From: an uncultured bacterium
Lineage (GTDB): Bacteria; Bacteroidota; Bacteroidia; Bacteroidales; Bacteroidaceae
Direction: 5' to 3'
DNA: 64,000 bases
Assembly: GCA_905216095.1 (NCBI GenBank)
Contig: CAJMSQ010000008.1
Location: 11,775 to 75,774, forward strand
The notes beneath the pieces were generated by a model. That model did not search any database and had not been told where the DNA came from. It saw nothing but the letters and a program-made list of their open reading frames with translations. A program made the position numbers and the translations under genes. Shown in pieces: positions 26,250 to 40,810 of this stretch. How positions within the stretch are numbered: position 1 is the first letter of the stretch; each line of letters opens with the position of its first letter.

Positions 26250-26287
26250 GGTTAAGAATCCTCTGGTAGAGGGTTCTTAACCTTTTT
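26250..26287 (+). terminator. Attenuator between rplL and rpoB
   Basis: GGTTAAGAA (26250-26258) pairs with TTCTTAACC (26274-26282), with CCTCT/AGAGG inside, then T5. It matches the known logic of partial termination that sets rpoBC below ribosomal protein levels. Confidence 0.8.
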
Positions 26288-26324
26288 GTGTCTATAAAAC
26301 AAGTACAATCATATTATTCAACGA

Positions 26325-29300
26325 ATGTCTTCCAGAGTAATAAACCAACGTGTAAACTTTGCGTCTGTCAAGAATCCGATGCCTTATCCCGACTTCTTGG
26401 ACGTTCAGTTAAAGTCTTTCAAGGATTTCTTGCAATTAGATACTCCTTCGGAATTGCGTAAGAATGACGGTCTGTACAAAGTTTTTGCAGAGAACTTTCC
26501 TATTGCTGATACTCGCAACAACTTTGTACTCGAATTCCTCGATTATTATATCGACCCGCCTCGTTACAGCATTGAAGAGTGCCTTGAGAGAGGACTCTCG
26601 TATAGCGTGCCCTTGAAGGCCAAACTGAAACTCTATTGTACGGACCCGGATCACGAAGATTTCGATACGGTCGTGCAGGATGTATTCCTTGGCCCGATTC
26701 CCTATATGACGGACAACGGAACGTTCATCATCAATGGTGCGGAGCGTGTGGTCGTATCCCAGCTGCACCGTTCGCCGGGTGTGTTCTTCGGTTCGAGCAT
26801 TCATGCCAACGGAACGCAACTTTATTCTGCGCGTATCATACCTTTCAAGGGTTCGTGGATAGAGTTTGCGACGGACATTAATAATGTCATGTACGCTTAT
26901 ATAGACCGTAAGAAGAAATTGCCTGTCACAACGCTCTTGCGTGCCATCGGTTTTGAAAACGACAAGGATATCCTTCAGATTTTCAATCTGGCAGAGGAGG
27001 TGAAGGTCAATAAGACGAACCTGAAGAAAGTCGTAGGCCGCAAATTGGCCGCACGTGTGCTGAAAAGCTGGGTGGAAGACTTTGTGGATGAAGATACCGG
27101 TGAGGTTGTATCCATTGAGCGTAATGAGGTCATCCTTGACCGCGAGACTATTATCGAGCCGGAACACATTGACGAAATCATAGAGAGCGGAACGCAATCG
27201 ATTCTTCTGCATCAGGAAGAAAGTACCGCGTCCGACTACTCCATTATATTCAATACGCTACAGAAGGACCCGAGCAACTCCGAAAAGGAAGCTGTCCTTT
27301 ACATCTATCGCCAGTTGCGTAATGCCGACCCGGCGGATGATGCAAGCGCCCGTGAGGTTATCAATAACCTGTTCTTCTCGGAGAAACGTTATGACCTGGG
27401 TGAGGTCGGCCGTTACCGTATTAACCGGAAGTTGGGGCTGACCACCGATATGGACGTGCGTGTCCTGACCCGCGAAGACATCATTGAGATTATCAAGTAC
27501 CTCGTTGAGCTGATCAACTCGAAAGCGACTGTCGATGATATTGACCATTTGAGCAACCGCCGTGTCCGTACTGTCGGCGAGCAGTTGTCCAATCAGTTTG
27601 CCATCGGTCTGGCACGTATGAGCCGTACCATCCGTGAACGGATGAACGTGCGTGACAATGAGGTGTTCACACCTACCGACCTGATTAATGCCAAAACCAT
27701 CTCCAGTGTCATTAATTCTTTCTTCGGTACGAATGCCTTGTCGCAGTTCATGGACCAGACGAACCCGTTGGCCGAGGTTACGCACAAGCGCCGTCTTTCT
27801 GCGCTCGGTCCCGGCGGTCTGTCGCGTGAGCGTGCCGGTTTTGAGGTGCGTGACGTGCACTATACGCATTACGGACGTCTTTGTCCTATCGAGTCGCCTG
27901 AAGGTCCGAACATCGGTCTGATATCTTCGCTCTGCGTGTATGCCAAGATTAACGAACTTGGTTTTATTGAGACTCCTTATCGTGAGGTGAAAGATTCCAT
28001 TGTGAACCTTCAGAACGAGAAGGTGGTATATCTCTCGGCCGAGGAAGAAGAAGGAAAGATTATCGGCCAGGGTAATGCGCCGTTGCGTGACGACGGTTCG
28101 TTCATCCGTACCAAGGTAAAATGCCGCCAGGATGCAGATTATCCTGTTGTTCCGCCTTCTGAGGTAGAACTGATGGACGTTGCTCCGCAGCAGATTGCTT
28201 CTATCGCCGCCTCCCTTATTCCTTTCTTGGAGCACGACGATGCCCACCGTGCGTTGATGGGTTCTAACATGATGCGCCAGGCTGTTCCTCTCATTCGTTC
28301 CGAAGCTCCTATCGTAGGAACAGGTATAGAGAAGCAGGTTTGTGAGGATTCGCGTACGATGATTACGGCCGAAGGTGACGGTGTCATCGACTATGTGGAT
28401 GCCACTACCATCCGTATTACTTACGACCGCACCGAGGAAGAGGAGTTTGTCAGCTTTGACTCGTCTACGAAGACTTACAACATTCCTAAGTTCCGCCGTA
28501 CGAACCAGAACATGACCATTGACCTCCGCCCCATCTGTGAGAAGGGACAGCGTGTCAAGGCCGGCGACATTCTGACCGAAGGTTATGCCACCGAGAACGG
28601 TGAGTTGGCATTGGGCCGCAACCTGCTTGTTGCCTACATGCCTTGGAAAGGTTACAATTACGAGGATGCCATTGTGCTCAATGAGCGCATGGTACGTGAG
28701 GATATCCTTACTTCGGTCCATGTGGACGAGTTCGCTCTTGAGGTGCGCGAGACCAAGCGCGGTATGGAGGAACTGACTAACGATATCCCCAATGTCAGCG
28801 AAGACGCCACCAAGGACCTGGACGAAAACGGTATTATCCGTGTCGGTGCGCGCGTTGTCCCGGGCGACATCCTTATTGGTAAGATTACGCCTAAGGGTGA
28901 AAGCGACCCCACCCCCGAGGAGAAGTTGCTGCGTGCCATCTTCGGCGATAAGGCCGGTGATGTGAAAGATGCTTCTTTGAAAGCCAATCCTTCGCTTTCG
29001 GGTGTCATCATCGACAAGAAACTCTTTGCAAAAGCCATCAAGACGCGTGCATCGAAGGCTGCCGATAAGGTGAAACTGCAGAAACTGGATGACGAGTTTG
29101 CCAAGGAGACCGGTGAACTGAAGGGCATCATGATAGACAAGCTTCTTGTGCTGGTCAAGGATCAGGTTTCTCAGGGAATCAAGGACAATATCGGTGCTGA
29201 GGTGATAGCCAAAGGCGCCAAGTTCAGCAAGAGTCTGTTGAACACGCTTGATTACACTTCGGTTCAGTTGAGCGGCTGGACGGCTGACGAACATGTGAAC

Positions 29301-30137
29301 GGACTTATCCGTAAGTTGGTCATCAATTATCTGAAGAAGTTCAATATAATGGATGCCGTACTGAAGCGCAAGAAGTTCGCCATCACCATTGGCGACGAAC
29401 TGCCCTCCGGTATAATCCAGATGGCCAAGGTCTACGTTGCCAAGAAACGCAAGATTGGTGTGGGAGACAAGATGGCCGGTCGTCACGGAAACAAGGGTAT
29501 TGTTTCCAAGATTGTGCGTCAGGAAGACATGCCCTTCTTGGCCGACGGTACACCTGTCGATATTGTGTTGAACCCGCTGGGTGTGCCTTCTCGTATGAAT
29601 ATCGGTCAGATATTCGAGGCCGTCCTGGGTGCAGCCGGTCGCAAACTCGGTGTGAAATTTGCCACGCCTATCTTCGACGGAGCCAAGTTGGAGAACCTCT
29701 GTGAATGGACCGATAAGGCCGGTTTGCCCCGTTATTGCGCCACTCAGCTGTATGATGGCGGCACGGGCGAAGCTTTCGACCAGAAGGCTACGGTCGGCGT
29801 TACCTATATGTTGAAACTCGGTCACATGGTCGAGGACAAGATGCACGCCCGTTCCATTGGTCCGTACTCTCTCATTACTCAGCAACCGTTGGGTGGCAAG
29901 GCCCAGTTCGGTGGTCAGCGTTTCGGAGAGATGGAGGTCTGGGCCATCGAGGCTTTTGGCGCATCTCATGTACTTCAGGAGATTCTGACTATCAAGTCCG
30001 ACGACGTCGTAGGACGTTCCAAGGCCTATGAAGCCATTGTTAAAGGTGACCCCATGCCGACTCCGGGCATACCCGAGTCGCTCAATGTGCTCTTGCACGA
30101 ACTGCGAGGCCTGGGTCTGAACATCACCCTTGATTAA
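26325..30137 (+). CDS. rpoB: RNA polymerase beta subunit
   Basis: The protein is 1270 residues, normal for Bacteroidetes. The rifampicin pocket reads [19 protein letters not shown] then [15 protein letters not shown]; the residues equivalent to E. coli D516, H526 and S531 are all wild type. The flap and C-terminal elements ([31 protein letters not shown]) are intact. The start ATG at 26325 lies 38 nt after the attenuator tract. rpoC follows 35 nt after the stop. Confidence 0.99.
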   Translation: MSSRVINQRVNFASVKNPMPYPDFLDVQLKSFKDFLQLDTPSELRKNDGLYKVFAENFPIADTRNNFVLEFLDYYIDPPRYSIEECLERGLSYSVPLKAKLKLYCTDPDHEDFDTVVQDVFLGPIPYMTDNGTFIINGAERVVVSQLHRSPGVFFGSSIHANGTQLYSARIIPFKGSWIEFATDINNVMYAYIDRKKKLPVTTLLRAIGFENDKDILQIFNLAEEVKVNKTNLKKVVGRKLAARVLKSWVEDFVDEDTGEVVSIERNEVILDRETIIEPEHIDEIIESGTQSILLHQEESTASDYSIIFNTLQKDPSNSEKEAVLYIYRQLRNADPADDASAREVINNLFFSEKRYDLGEVGRYRINRKLGLTTDMDVRVLTREDIIEIIKYLVELINSKATVDDIDHLSNRRVRTVGEQLSNQFAIGLARMSRTIRERMNVRDNEVFTPTDLINAKTISSVINSFFGTNALSQFMDQTNPLAEVTHKRRLSALGPGGLSRERAGFEVRDVHYTHYGRLCPIESPEGPNIGLISSLCVYAKINELGFIETPYREVKDSIVNLQNEKVVYLSAEEEEGKIIGQGNAPLRDDGSFIRTKVKCRQDADYPVVPPSEVELMDVAPQQIASIAASLIPFLEHDDAHRALMGSNMMRQAVPLIRSEAPIVGTGIEKQVCEDSRTMITAEGDGVIDYVDATTIRITYDRTEEEEFVSFDSSTKTYNIPKFRRTNQNMTIDLRPICEKGQRVKAGDILTEGYATENGELALGRNLLVAYMPWKGYNYEDAIVLNERMVREDILTSVHVDEFALEVRETKRGMEELTNDIPNVSEDATKDLDENGIIRVGARVVPGDILIGKITPKGESDPTPEEKLLRAIFGDKAGDVKDASLKANPSLSGVIIDKKLFAKAIKTRASKAADKVKLQKLDDEFAKETGELKGIMIDKLLVLVKDQVSQGIKDNIGAEVIAKGAKFSKSLLNTLDYTSVQLSGWTADEHVNGLIRKLVINYLKKFNIMDAVLKRKKFAITIGDELPSGIIQMAKVYVAKKRKIGVGDKMAGRHGNKGIVSKIVRQEDMPFLADGTPVDIVLNPLGVPSRMNIGQIFEAVLGAAGRKLGVKFATPIFDGAKLENLCEWTDKAGLPRYCATQLYDGGTGEAFDQKATVGVTYMLKLGHMVEDKMHARSIGPYSLITQQPLGGKAQFGGQRFGEMEVWAIEAFGASHVLQEILTIKSDDVVGRSKAYEAIVKGDPMPTPGIPESLNVLLHELRGLGLNITLD

Positions 30138-30172
30138 TCAACAGTAACTCTTTACATACAATATATATAAAT

Positions 30173-34429
<4,257 letters not shown>

Positions 34430-34482
34430 TTTGAGGTCATAGAAATATCTGAAGCCGTTTTTCGGATAAATACATAAAGGTC

Positions 34483-34522
34483 GCCCGGCCGGGAGTTTAG
34501 TGCTCTCGGCCGGGCTTCTTTG
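34483..34522 (+). terminator. rpoC terminator
   Basis: GCCCGGCCG (34483-34491) pairs with CGGCCGGGC (34507-34515), with GAG/CTC extending the stem, then TTCTTTG. It closes the nusG-rpl-rpoBC unit. Confidence 0.8.
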
Positions 34523-34708
34523 TTGGCTGACGCAGGGGCTTTTCAGTCAGTCCAACAGCCGGATGCGGCCTGTTGTGTGTAAGTTATAGGTTTGGGCGGA
34601 TGAACACGGGCCGTACATCGCTTTTGTTCGTCTTTGACCGGCAGAGGGGCTGTTCCATCCTATTATTGTCGCAGTTTGATGCCCTCTTGGACCTGATGGT
34701 TAGTAATG

Positions 34709-34752
34709 AAAAGAGAGGCGTGCGACGCGGATTTGCGTGCTCGCCTCTCTTT
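34709..34752 (-). terminator. Terminator of the frameshifted gene
   Basis: AAAGAGAGGCG (34710-34720) and CGCCTCTCTTT (34742-34752) are exact reverse complements, with ACGC/GCGT pairing inside. On the minus strand the stem ends in CTTTTC. It lies 32 nt after the minus-strand stop at 34784. Confidence 0.7.
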
Positions 34753-34783
34753 GTGTGAATGGTGTCGTACTTCCCGGCACAGC

Positions 34784-35407
34784 TTAGTTCCGATAACCGG
34801 AGCCGCCGCAGTAGGTGCATCGTCCGCTGCCGTGGCAGGCACTGCAATTGGGCGACTTGCTTCCGGCGGTAGCCTTGCCTGGATGTCCAAGGCAGGCGTT
34901 GCAGGAGCCCTTACCGTTGCAGCGGCCGCATTTCTTGGCAGTCTGTACTGCCGCTCCTGATGAAGTTCCTGTTGTCCCACCATTTACCGGTGCGTTATAT
35001 CCTCCACCTCCTCCTACATATTTCACCCGCAAGTTGCTGCCTCCCGACCTGCCGCCTAATGCTCGTCCGAGGGCATTGCCGACGCTTCTCATCACGGCAC
35101 CGATAATGAGGGCGTTGGTCGCTTGGTTCGTTTCTTGCGCTTGTTGGCGGGCCGCTGCGGCTGCGCGTGCCATTTCTTCTTGCTGAGCCCGGATGGCTTC
35201 GTTTCTCTCTTTCCTTTGTATGTGCTTTTCGTTCTGTTCTATTTCGAGGTTGTAGATGGACACCAGTTGTGCTGCCCGTTTTTGTGCTGCCTCAATCTTT
35301 TGGTCCGTCATGGCAATCAGATTTCTGGCCAACTCGGCCGTTGCCTTATTGGCATAGTCCTTTTGCGCTTGTTCGTAGATTCCTTTCGCGATGTCAAAGG
35401 CGTACAA
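34784..35407 (-). CDS. Cys-rich, DnaJ-zinc-finger-like C-terminal fragment (3' part of a frameshifted gene)
   Basis: The frame has no convincing start. It would need TTG at 35407, yet coding-like sequence continues upstream of it (KLAKEGKEVIKDIESNYHLYAFDIAKG) until it meets the previous reading frame. The product is a coiled-coil (about 10-90, Glu/Gln/Ala-rich), a Gly/Ala linker, and two clusters of CxxCxGxG type (CGRCNGKGSCNACLG and CSACHGSGRCTYCGGSG), as in the DnaJ zinc-binding domain. The clusters probably bind zinc. Deleting one A at the T6 run (35459-35464 on the plus strand) fuses it to the 36842 frame into a 685-residue secreted protein. I therefore treat it as the tail of that protein. 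Confidence 0.6.
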   Translation of the reverse strand: MYAFDIAKGIYEQAQKDYANKATAELARNLIAMTDQKIEAAQKRAAQLVSIYNLEIEQNEKHIQRKERNEAIRAQQEEMARAAAAARQQAQETNQATNALIIGAVMRSVGNALGRALGGRSGGSNLRVKYVGGGGGYNAPVNGGTTGTSSGAAVQTAKKCGRCNGKGSCNACLGHPGKATAGSKSPNCSACHGSGRCTYCGGSGYRN

Positions 35408-36842
35408 GTGATAATTGCTTTCTATGTCTTTGATAACCTCTTTGCCCTCTTTCGCTAATTTTTTCAGTCGTGTATTTTAAGAGTTTAGCACTTTCGTAAC
35501 TAATGAAGTAGCCTTCCAGTCTGGAACGTGCCTCTTTGGTGCAAAAATAATCCACATACGCCAAATCCTTTTCGTCCCATTTGTGATTTTCACCATACGC
35601 CTTATGTATGTTGTAAATAGACATTTCATTGTTTTCAATGGCGCGCTCAACGTTGTTCCTATAATTCGGTGTGGTGTCCATACCGGTCACGTAGGGCTCT
35701 GACTGTCCGAACAGCGTGCGCCTTACGTATGGTTTCCATTGGTTTGCCTTTTCGTCGTACTTATACATGACGTCGGCAAAGAGCGGCGGAACGTCGAGCG
35801 TGCTGTCTGCCAAGAATTTCGCACCTTTCAGGTTGCGATGGTTGTCAAGTACCGTGTATTTTATGGAATGGTCTGGCGCACTGTATTCCAAACCATAACT
35901 ATCGGGGATAATCTGTTCGCTATAATCGTACAACCTGGCGGAAGTGCTGCGATACTTGATTCCCAGCGTGCGGTAAGACAGAATTTCCCCGCCGACCTCC
36001 TGCACCGCGTCCTTTACCTCAAATTCGGTGTTTTCCGGCAGGTTCAGGAAATATCCGCTCTCAATGGAAGGAAAGGGTACGGCGTTCCAAACGCCGGTAT
36101 AGAAGATTTTATTTCCTTTGAAGTCTTTTATATCACGATATTTATAGGAACTCCCCTTTACTCTCCCGCTGGTATAAAAATACTCCGGTGTTTGCGCACA
36201 TAGCATGTCTATCGTTTTCCCATCTACGTTTATGGACTTGACGCCCGGTGTTATGGCCTTGACAAAATTTATGGCGTAGATAAATTCCCCTCCATAGTGA
36301 ACCATGTTGCCGTCTGTGTCGTAGAAGATGCTTACGTCCTTCTGCTTGCACCATAAAAGCACATGATTCAAGTTGCTGACGATTTGGTAAGTAGAGGGAT
36401 TGGAGAACAAACACTTACCGTCCATGTTGCACAATAAGCCTTCGTTGTTTACCTTGTCGGTCAGATACCAAATATAGTCTTTCCCGCGAATGCTATGAAT
36501 CTCCACGGCGTGAACGCGATGGTAATCTGTAATATTGTTTCCCGCACTGTCGAACAGGCTGTAACCGGAATACCGACCACGATATTTATCCGGTTTGGGG
36601 TAGCCTCTCATTCCGGGCTTCCCTGTGGGCAACATTACCGGTTCAACGGACTGCAAACCATATATCTTTTTTACTTTTTTCATCCGTTTGGTCCAATCCT
36701 TGTCTCCGAAAAGTTCGGTTTGGACCTTAATTTCAAAAGTTCTGGCATGGGGATTCATTGGTATCTGCCCCGTGGTCTTGACAGGCATGAGAATGCACAG
36801 CAAAAGGAGTGTGAAAATGGTTTTGAGGGTTTGTTTTTTCAT
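35394..36842 (-). CDS. Secreted protein of unknown function, WG-repeat-like (5' part of a frameshifted gene)
   Basis: The frame is 482 residues with a clear signal peptide (TIFTLLLLCILMPVKTTGQ, about 7-26). The body shows loosely repeated strands of the type DSAGNNITDYHRV, NMDGKCLFSNPS, DTDGNMVHYGG and NVDGKTIDML. They recall WG/KWG-type beta repeats, but I cannot assign a family. The last ~24 residues are basic and low quality (ERGQRGYQRHRKQLSLVRL), consistent with reading out of frame after the A6 run at complement 35459-35464. In the other frame the protein continues into a zinc-finger-like tail. It has its own consensus promoter. It lies alone between rpoC and the sialidase, facing rpoC. 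Confidence 0.65.
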   Translation of the reverse strand: MKKQTLKTIFTLLLLCILMPVKTTGQIPMNPHARTFEIKVQTELFGDKDWTKRMKKVKKIYGLQSVEPVMLPTGKPGMRGYPKPDKYRGRYSGYSLFDSAGNNITDYHRVHAVEIHSIRGKDYIWYLTDKVNNEGLLCNMDGKCLFSNPSTYQIVSNLNHVLLWCKQKDVSIFYDTDGNMVHYGGEFIYAINFVKAITPGVKSINVDGKTIDMLCAQTPEYFYTSGRVKGSSYKYRDIKDFKGNKIFYTGVWNAVPFPSIESGYFLNLPENTEFEVKDAVQEVGGEILSYRTLGIKYRSTSARLYDYSEQIIPDSYGLEYSAPDHSIKYTVLDNHRNLKGAKFLADSTLDVPPLFADVMYKYDEKANQWKPYVRRTLFGQSEPYVTGMDTTPNYRNNVERAIENNEMSIYNIHKAYGENHKWDEKDLAYVDYFCTKEARSRLEGYFISYESAKLLKYTTEKISERGQRGYQRHRKQLSLVRL

Positions 36843-36917
36843 ATCGTTATGGTTTTTATAAGAAATTTCCTGGTCTTCTATGGGACAGCTTGGCAGATGC
36901 TGCTTCCTTTTCTATGG

Positions 36918-36949
36918 CAAATTTAACAATTATCTTTAATTACGGCAAA
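36918..36949 (-). promoter_or_regulatory. Promoter of the frameshifted secreted-protein gene
   Basis: On the minus strand TTTG (complement 36946-36949), 20 nt and TAAATTTG (complement 36918-36925) form a full-consensus promoter 75 nt before the ATG. The gene is therefore still expressed in principle. Confidence 0.75.
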
Positions 36950-37072
36950 TAGTTTTAGTAATTTTATGTATTTAGTGTATCTATGTCTGCCTTGCTTTCA
37001 TAAAGACGGAACCGGTAGGCGCAATCTTTTCTCTGATGTTCGGACTCTCTAAGACTAAGAAAAGGATAGGAA

Positions 37073-37140
37073 AAACTAAGATAGGGTTAGGAAAAACTAT
37101 CCCTATCTTAGTTTAAACTACAATAGGGATAGTTTTTCCT
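37073..37140. repeat. Nested, mutually exclusive hairpins in the sialidase-side intergenic region
   Basis: Arm 37089-37106 (aggaaaaactatccctat) is an exact reverse complement of 37123-37140. Its loop contains the palindrome TAGTTTAAACTA. A second pairing (37073-37086 with 37101-37114, AAACTAAGATAGGG) uses part of the same arm, so only one can form at a time. The 3' words (AGTTTTTCCTACATG) also occur in repeat copy 5 near 63752. Confidence 0.65.
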
Positions 37141-37239
37141 ACATGTACATGTGTTTTTCAGAGGGTGGAATGTCGTGGATTTTTGGTGTCGTTACCGTAG
37201 CTGTAAAATGTACTGTGCATCCGCATAGCTTGCAGGATT

Positions 37240-37290
37240 GCATAAAGAAACGCTCCTCGGACATTGCTTTTTGAGCTTGTCCGAGGAGCG
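37240..37290 (-). terminator. Sialidase terminator
   Basis: CGCTCCTCGGACA (37251-37263) and TGTCCGAGGAGCG (37278-37290) are a perfect 13-bp stem. On the minus strand it is followed by TTTCTTTATG. It starts 26 nt after the sialidase stop. Confidence 0.8.
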
Positions 37291-37315
37291 AAGTTTTATG
37301 TATTCCGCTCAGGCC

Positions 37316-40300
37316 TTATTTTACGAAGACCTTGCGGCGGTCGTTGGTCACGTAGATGGAGCCCGGGACGAGTTTCATGACGCGACGGCCCTGCAGGTCA
37401 TAGTAGACCGTCTTTTCGGCCGGTGTCTCCGTGGCTATTTCGTCGATGTCAGTGATAGTGAACTCTGTCGGTTCGATGTACCAGAACGAGGCCGGGTTGT
37501 TGCTTGTGCTACCGGCCGACCAAGGCACGAGTTTCAAACTGCCGTCGAGGTGAATGGCCGGCAAGGATGCCGTGGCAGGAGACTGGCACAGCAAGGCACT
37601 CAGGCCTTCTTTCAGGGAATTTACCTTATACAAGGCTGCGTTAGCTTCGCCTACCATGGGGATCTTGACGTTCTGGGCGCCGGTGGAACCGATGTATACG
37701 TTGCGGTTCTCGTTCAGGATGGTCCATGTGCCGTCTTCTTCGCCGGGTATGAATGCGAACAGCTGGTCCTTGTTCGTCTCGTTGAGGTCACCCACGCTCA
37801 TTTCGTTGCTCAGAGCCTGCAGGTAGCGGTTGTTCGCACGTCCGTAGTTGCGCAGGCGGTACATCAGGCCGGCTTTGATGCCGATGGTCTCGGCATTGGC
37901 TATGGCGGCATTGAGGGCAACGTTGTTTGCTATGCTCGGGTTGGCGGTGTAGTCGGCGAGCGCTGTTTCGATGGAAGCCAGTCCGTCTTCGGTCAGCTGG
38001 CCTACGCAGCCGTTGGCCGGTATTTCCTTGATGGCATTGACCTTGCGTTCGGCAATGCTCTTCGTCAGCGCGTTGGCGACGGCGTTGTCTGTATCGGCGC
38101 AATAGCTGTAAACGCTGTCCGTAATCTGTTCTATGCTCAGGCTCTTGTACACTCCGCAGTAGCCCTTGCCGTAGGTGGCTTCTTCATAGAGGAAGGCCAG
38201 CTTGTTGTCGTGCTGCCAGGACATTGTGGAGTAGGCTGCGTCGAGTGCGGTCACCTGATAGGCACCGTCCCAATCCGCTGCGAAGTTCTCAACCGTTCCG
38301 TAGTCTTCGTAACCATTCAGTTCCTTGAAGTTGATGCCCACGTGTGAGCGGCTGGGGCCGAACGGGATGCTCTGGAGGGCCAGATACATCTTCTCGCCGG
38401 TAGCCTTCTTTTCGACGGGAAGTACCATGATTTCGCCGTTGCAGGCATTGCTGGACGCCTGTACGAGCGTACTCTTGGTGCAGTTGCCCCAAGTGCCTTC
38501 TGCCTTGGCAATGTCCGTGTAGTTGAAAATGTTGTACCAGCGTCCTCCGCCCACGCGCGAGCTGCATATCACGCTTCCGTCGGGCAGTTCTTCGGCTTTC
38601 GGCTCGTCTGCGCTGGCCGGTACGGGCGGTGTCATGGGGTCTCCCAGTATGGCCCAGTTCTGTCCGAAGTCGTCGGAGTACATCACCCAGTTGGAGATGT
38701 TGCCTGCGGCAATGTTACGGCCGCTCATGACGGCGTAGAGACGGTAATATTCGCCCACCTTGACACGTGAACTCTGTACGATGCGGCCGGAGCCGAAGAA
38801 CATGGAGTCGATGTATCCGTAGGGTACGGTTCCGTCGAAGAGAGAGTAGATTTGTTCGGTGATGTCTTCGAACTTGGTCCAGGTGTTGCCGCCGTCTTCA
38901 CTGTACCAGCGTGCCACGGCGTTGGGGGTCTGGCGTGTGGCCGAGAAGAAAGGTGTGCGTCCGCATACGCTCAACATCAGCACGCGCGAACTTTCGCTGT
39001 CGCCCACGATGGCTGCGTCGCCGAAGCCGCAGTCGCGGTTCTCGTTGGCAGTTGCCAGTGTGCCCTGTCCGTCGCCCTGTGTTACGGCGTTGCCGTTGGC
39101 GTCGCGGCAGAGGTCGGGTTCTGTCCATGTAGCTCCGTTGTCGTCCGATACGGAGATGTGGAGGTCGATGCGTCCGTTGCCGATGTCACCTCCGCAATAG
39201 CGGTAGTCGTTGATGGCAATGAGTCGTCCTGTCGTGCCCACGGTGGCTATGGCCGGAATACGGTAGACTATGTTGTGGTCGCGGTCACCGCCGTAGTTGA
39301 AGATAATCGTCTTGCTCTTGTCCAGCCCTTCGACAAAGCGGCGGATGGTCACGTTGAAGTTGTTCAGCGTGACGTCCGTGTTCGTACCCGTCATGGCGAA
39401 GGTGGCCGTGTTTTCCATGAGCCCGTTCACGGTGATGTTCTTCCATTCGGAGTTGGTGCTCGTCACGGTCTCTTCGTTGGCCGGCGTGATGCTGATGGTC
39501 GCGGCGGCATTGGCGGCGGCAAAGTCGAAGGTGTAGCCGGCAACGGTGTATTGTGTGCCGGTCTGGAATATATAGGTGCAGTTTCCTGACCGTCCCGAAG
39601 CAATCATGAACTCTTCACCTGCTTTCTTCATGTTGTTGGCATCACCTGAAGATATGGTGAATTCCGGTGTGCCTTTGTAGGTCCATGTCGCGAAGTAGTT
39701 GGCCGAGGCCGTCGAACCTTCAGCCATGAAGCCTTCGCTCTTGACCACGGGAATGGTGGTTTCGGCAAAGCGTATGGCCACGGTCGAACCGGCGTCCTGT
39801 CCTTCGGCCCAGAAAGCGAGGTCGCCACGGCTGGCGAAGTTGTTCATGGCATAGTTCGTGCCGTGCAGGAAGATGAACTGGCCTTCCACGTCTTCAAAAC
39901 TGATTTTGTCCGAAGCCCTGAAGTCCCAGCGGTCCACGTAGCCGGCGGGCAGGGCGTCCGGGTCCTGCAGGGTGGGGTAGGTGGAGCCGCCCGTTCCCCC
40001 AACGCCGGCGATGGCATTCATTGTGGTGCCCGAAGCCAGCACCTTGCCGGCGCCGGCAGCCTTGTTGTAGATGCGGTATCCGTTTTCATCATCACCTGCG
40101 AAGCACCACAGGTCCTTGTCCTCGAGTTCCGTATATACGCGGCTCAGTGTGATGCGGTCCGCTTCGCCGTTGTCCGAGATGAACTGGCCGGCGGTGCCGA
40201 TCTGCAGGGTGTACCAGACTGTTTTAGGTGCGAATTGTCCGTCTGTGACGGTGGTCGGGATGAATACCCGGCTGTCTTCTTCCACGCGGGATACGGTTAC

Positions 40301-40810
40301 GGTGAAGTCTTTGGTGACAGCCGCCTTGTTGGCATTGTCCGAAACCGTGAAAGCCGTGCTCCGGGTGGAAAGTCCGCTGACGGTCACCGTCTGCTCTGCC
40401 GATGCCGAGCTGACGACGGCAGTTCCGCCGGCGGGAGTCACGGTGCAATTCACCGCGGCGTCGCTACCCGCGAATTTGAAGGAGTAACCTTCGATGATGT
40501 AACCCGAGGGAACGGCCAGGGTATAAGTGGAACTATTGGCCGTACCCGTATAGAGTTCGAGGTTGCTCCCGCTGTTGCTTTGTTTCATGTTGTTGGTTGT
40601 GCCGCAACTGAGCGTGAGGGCCGGTGTTCCTGTCGCCGTCCATTCCGACCGGAAGTTACCGCTTCCGGCGGTGAAAGAGCCGTGGTCATTATCCACCGAG
40701 ATGACGATTTTCTCGTCAGCTGCTCCTCCTTCTTCGGCAGTGGCTGCCGAACCGTTCGTGAATGCCATGCCGAGGCACAGCATTGAGAGAAGTAGTTGTT
40801 TTGTTCTCAT
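37316..40810 (-). CDS. Secreted sialidase (GH33-type, BNR/Asp-box)
   Basis: The protein is 1164 residues with signal peptide 1-24. Two related N-terminal modules (about 50-175 and 370-490) each contain W-T-x-x-G-T-P and YTF/YSF strands and may bind carbohydrate. The catalytic propeller starts near 500. The RIP motif is YRIPAIA (R517), and Asp-boxes are SDDNGATW (555), SEDGGNTW (637) and SDDFGQNW (712). A FIVAR-like helical part (about 900-990) and a ricin-like or LamG-like domain follow. The tail YYDLQGRRVMKLVPGSIYV...KVFVK is the short sorting-like end common in Prevotellaceae. Sialidases release terminal sialic acid from host mucins and glycans. No NanA/NanT catabolic genes are adjacent, so it works as a stand-alone secreted enzyme here. 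Confidence 0.88.
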   Translation of the reverse strand: MRTKQLLLSMLCLGMAFTNGSAATAEEGGAADEKIVISVDNDHGSFTAGSGNFRSEWTATGTPALTLSCGTTNNMKQSNSGSNLELYTGTANSSTYTLAVPSGYIIEGYSFKFAGSDAAVNCTVTPAGGTAVVSSASAEQTVTVSGLSTRSTAFTVSDNANKAAVTKDFTVTVSRVEEDSRVFIPTTVTDGQFAPKTVWYTLQIGTAGQFISDNGEADRITLSRVYTELEDKDLWCFAGDDENGYRIYNKAAGAGKVLASGTTMNAIAGVGGTGGSTYPTLQDPDALPAGYVDRWDFRASDKISFEDVEGQFIFLHGTNYAMNNFASRGDLAFWAEGQDAGSTVAIRFAETTIPVVKSEGFMAEGSTASANYFATWTYKGTPEFTISSGDANNMKKAGEEFMIASGRSGNCTYIFQTGTQYTVAGYTFDFAAANAAATISITPANEETVTSTNSEWKNITVNGLMENTATFAMTGTNTDVTLNNFNVTIRRFVEGLDKSKTIIFNYGGDRDHNIVYRIPAIATVGTTGRLIAINDYRYCGGDIGNGRIDLHISVSDDNGATWTEPDLCRDANGNAVTQGDGQGTLATANENRDCGFGDAAIVGDSESSRVLMLSVCGRTPFFSATRQTPNAVARWYSEDGGNTWTKFEDITEQIYSLFDGTVPYGYIDSMFFGSGRIVQSSRVKVGEYYRLYAVMSGRNIAAGNISNWVMYSDDFGQNWAILGDPMTPPVPASADEPKAEELPDGSVICSSRVGGGRWYNIFNYTDIAKAEGTWGNCTKSTLVQASSNACNGEIMVLPVEKKATGEKMYLALQSIPFGPSRSHVGINFKELNGYEDYGTVENFAADWDGAYQVTALDAAYSTMSWQHDNKLAFLYEEATYGKGYCGVYKSLSIEQITDSVYSYCADTDNAVANALTKSIAERKVNAIKEIPANGCVGQLTEDGLASIETALADYTANPSIANNVALNAAIANAETIGIKAGLMYRLRNYGRANNRYLQALSNEMSVGDLNETNKDQLFAFIPGEEDGTWTILNENRNVYIGSTGAQNVKIPMVGEANAALYKVNSLKEGLSALLCQSPATASLPAIHLDGSLKLVPWSAGSTSNNPASFWYIEPTEFTITDIDEIATETPAEKTVYYDLQGRRVMKLVPGSIYVTNDRRKVFVK

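Noticed and set aside
26325..30137. Rifampicin- or streptomycin-resistance alleles in rpoB and rpsL
   Set aside because: The usual resistance positions in rpoB and the two key lysines of rpsL are wild type.
37040..37145. CRISPR-like array
   Set aside because: The repeated words are overlapping inverted and direct repeats without regular spacers, and no cas genes are near.
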